Part shown: positions 63,435 through 64,000 of the stretch, piece by piece | How positions within the stretch are numbered: position 1 is the stretch's first letter | Layout of the letters: each line of letters begins with the position of its first letter | Assembly (NCBI RefSeq): GCF_003047105.1 | Contig: NZ_CP028475.1 | Coordinates: 3,472,001-3,536,000 of the forward strand | Origin: Celeribacter baekdonensis | GTDB taxonomy: Bacteria > Pseudomonadota > Alphaproteobacteria > Rhodobacterales > Rhodobacteraceae | Length of the DNA: 64,000 nt | Direction of reading: 5' to 3' | The notes under the pieces: generated by a model | Seen by the model: the letters and a program-made list of their open reading frames with translations, nothing else | Databases searched by the model: none | What the model was told of the DNA's origin: nothing | Position numbers and translations under genes: made by a program

Positions 63435-63944
63435 ATGGCCGAATGTGAAATATGTAGCGCGGATGCGGCATTGGTGGATGTGACCGTTGCGCCGAAAACG
63501 GACGTGGCACATCTGTGCGAGACCTGTGCGGGCGGGATCAAAGGCGAGGCCGTGCCCGAGGGGCATTGGCAGGCGTTGACCACGTCAATGTGGTCGGAAA
63601 ACGATGCGATCAAAGTGCTGTCTTGGCGGCTTCTTAATCGTTTTGGATCAGAGGCTTGGGCGGCAGATGCGCTTGAAATGCTCTACCTTGAACCCGAGGT
63701 TGAAGAGTGGGCCAAGGCCGCTGGTCCCGAGGTCATTCACCGCGACAGTTTGGGCGCGGTCTTGTCCTCTGGCGATACGGTTGTGTTGATCAAGGACCTT
63801 CCGGTCAAAGGCGGCGGCTTTACCGCCAAACGCGGCACGGCCGTGCGCGGGATTTCATTGGTGCAAGACAACGCCGGGCATATCGAAGGCCGGGTGGAAG
63901 GTCAGCGGATCGTGATCCTGACCGAGTTCGTGAAGAAACGTTAA
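63435..63944 (+). CDS. PhnA/YjdM-type zinc-ribbon protein
   Basis: 169 residues from ATG 63435 (RBS GGAGGG; the 20 open codons upstream are not conserved). N-terminal zinc ribbon C4-x2-C7 ... HLCETC, then the SH3-like PhnA domain at the C-terminus (DSLGAVLSSGDTVVLIKDLP; KRGTAVRGISLV; IEGRVEGQRIVILTEFVKKR). Despite the name, PhnA/YjdM is not required for phosphonate use and its role is unclear. Divergent from tamA. Confidence 0.9.
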   Translation: MAECEICSADAALVDVTVAPKTDVAHLCETCAGGIKGEAVPEGHWQALTTSMWSENDAIKVLSWRLLNRFGSEAWAADALEMLYLEPEVEEWAKAAGPEVIHRDSLGAVLSSGDTVVLIKDLPVKGGGFTAKRGTAVRGISLVQDNAGHIEGRVEGQRIVILTEFVKKR

Positions 63945-63970
63945 TTTAAAAATCAGGGCCTAAAATGAAA

Positions 63971-64000
63971 AACGCCCGCAGAACTTAATCTGCGGGCGTT
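63971..64000 (+). terminator. Terminator after the PhnA-type gene
   Basis: AACGCCCGCAGA-ACTTAA-TCTGCGGGCGTT, a perfect 12-bp stem. The T run, if any, lies beyond the window end. Confidence 0.85.

Overview
The window looks like chromosome of a roseobacter-type alphaproteobacterium (Rhodobacteraceae). The reasons are gene content and high-GC codon use: a GlpSTPQUV glycerol ABC operon with glpK, a GcrA cell-cycle regulator, a cytochrome b561-YceI fusion beside a free YceI, MeaB, a PCu(A)C copper chaperone, assimilatory NirBD, and TamAB. No rRNA, tRNA or CRISPR array was seen.

Layout. 1-6.6 kb: glycerol uptake and phosphorylation (glpS 3' end, glpT, glpP, glpQ, a frameshifted glpU, glpV, a hairpin, glpK). 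6.6-15.6 kb: an island bounded by insertion-sequence debris. It has an IS1182-type transposase remnant on the left, then a translationally coupled pair: an M48-like zinc metallopeptidase and a 1707-residue protein with a kinase-like N-terminus, a DUF4011/COG1112-type SF1 helicase and a C-terminal PD-(D/E)XK nuclease-like domain. An IS3-family element with a broken orfB closes it on the right and truncates a DCC-family gene. This pair is the best candidate for a little-described, probably anti-phage, system. 15.7-18.6 kb: rhodanese, an AT-rich orphan membrane/coiled-coil protein, rimO. 18.7-26.8 kb: FadL-type porin, cytochrome b561-YceI fusion, YceI, an ABC-2 exporter, gcrA, an orphan ABC-2 permease and a trypsin-like protease. 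27.0-34.6 kb: argD-argF, a PiT phosphate transporter, a Nudix hydrolase, gnd with a LacI-type operator-like palindrome, trkH. 34.6-41.9 kb: nirBD behind a leader with two A1/G4 hexaloop hairpins (the ANTAR/NasT antitermination signature), hrpB, meaB, rpmB. 42.0-45.0 kb: a haem-motif protein and copper-related periplasmic genes, then a 2OG-Fe(II) oxygenase. 45.0-51.0 kb: sirtuin, low-molecular-weight phosphatase, a DUF4336 protein, a small periplasmic protein, a dNTPase, lepA.

51.0-58.2 kb: a second IS-bounded segment. An IS3 transposase remnant lies on the left and an intact-looking IS5 copy on the right. Between them are an NtrC-type response regulator whose GAFTGA loop reads GAFPGA, its histidine kinase, and an OxlT-like MFS carrier split by a one-base deletion. 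The IS5 copy sits exactly at the stop codon of tamB. 58.2-64 kb: tamB-tamA and a PhnA/YjdM-type zinc-ribbon protein with its terminator.

Two reading-frame breaks (glpU and the MFS gene) both lie in runs of five G, so sequencing error must be excluded before either is called a pseudogene.
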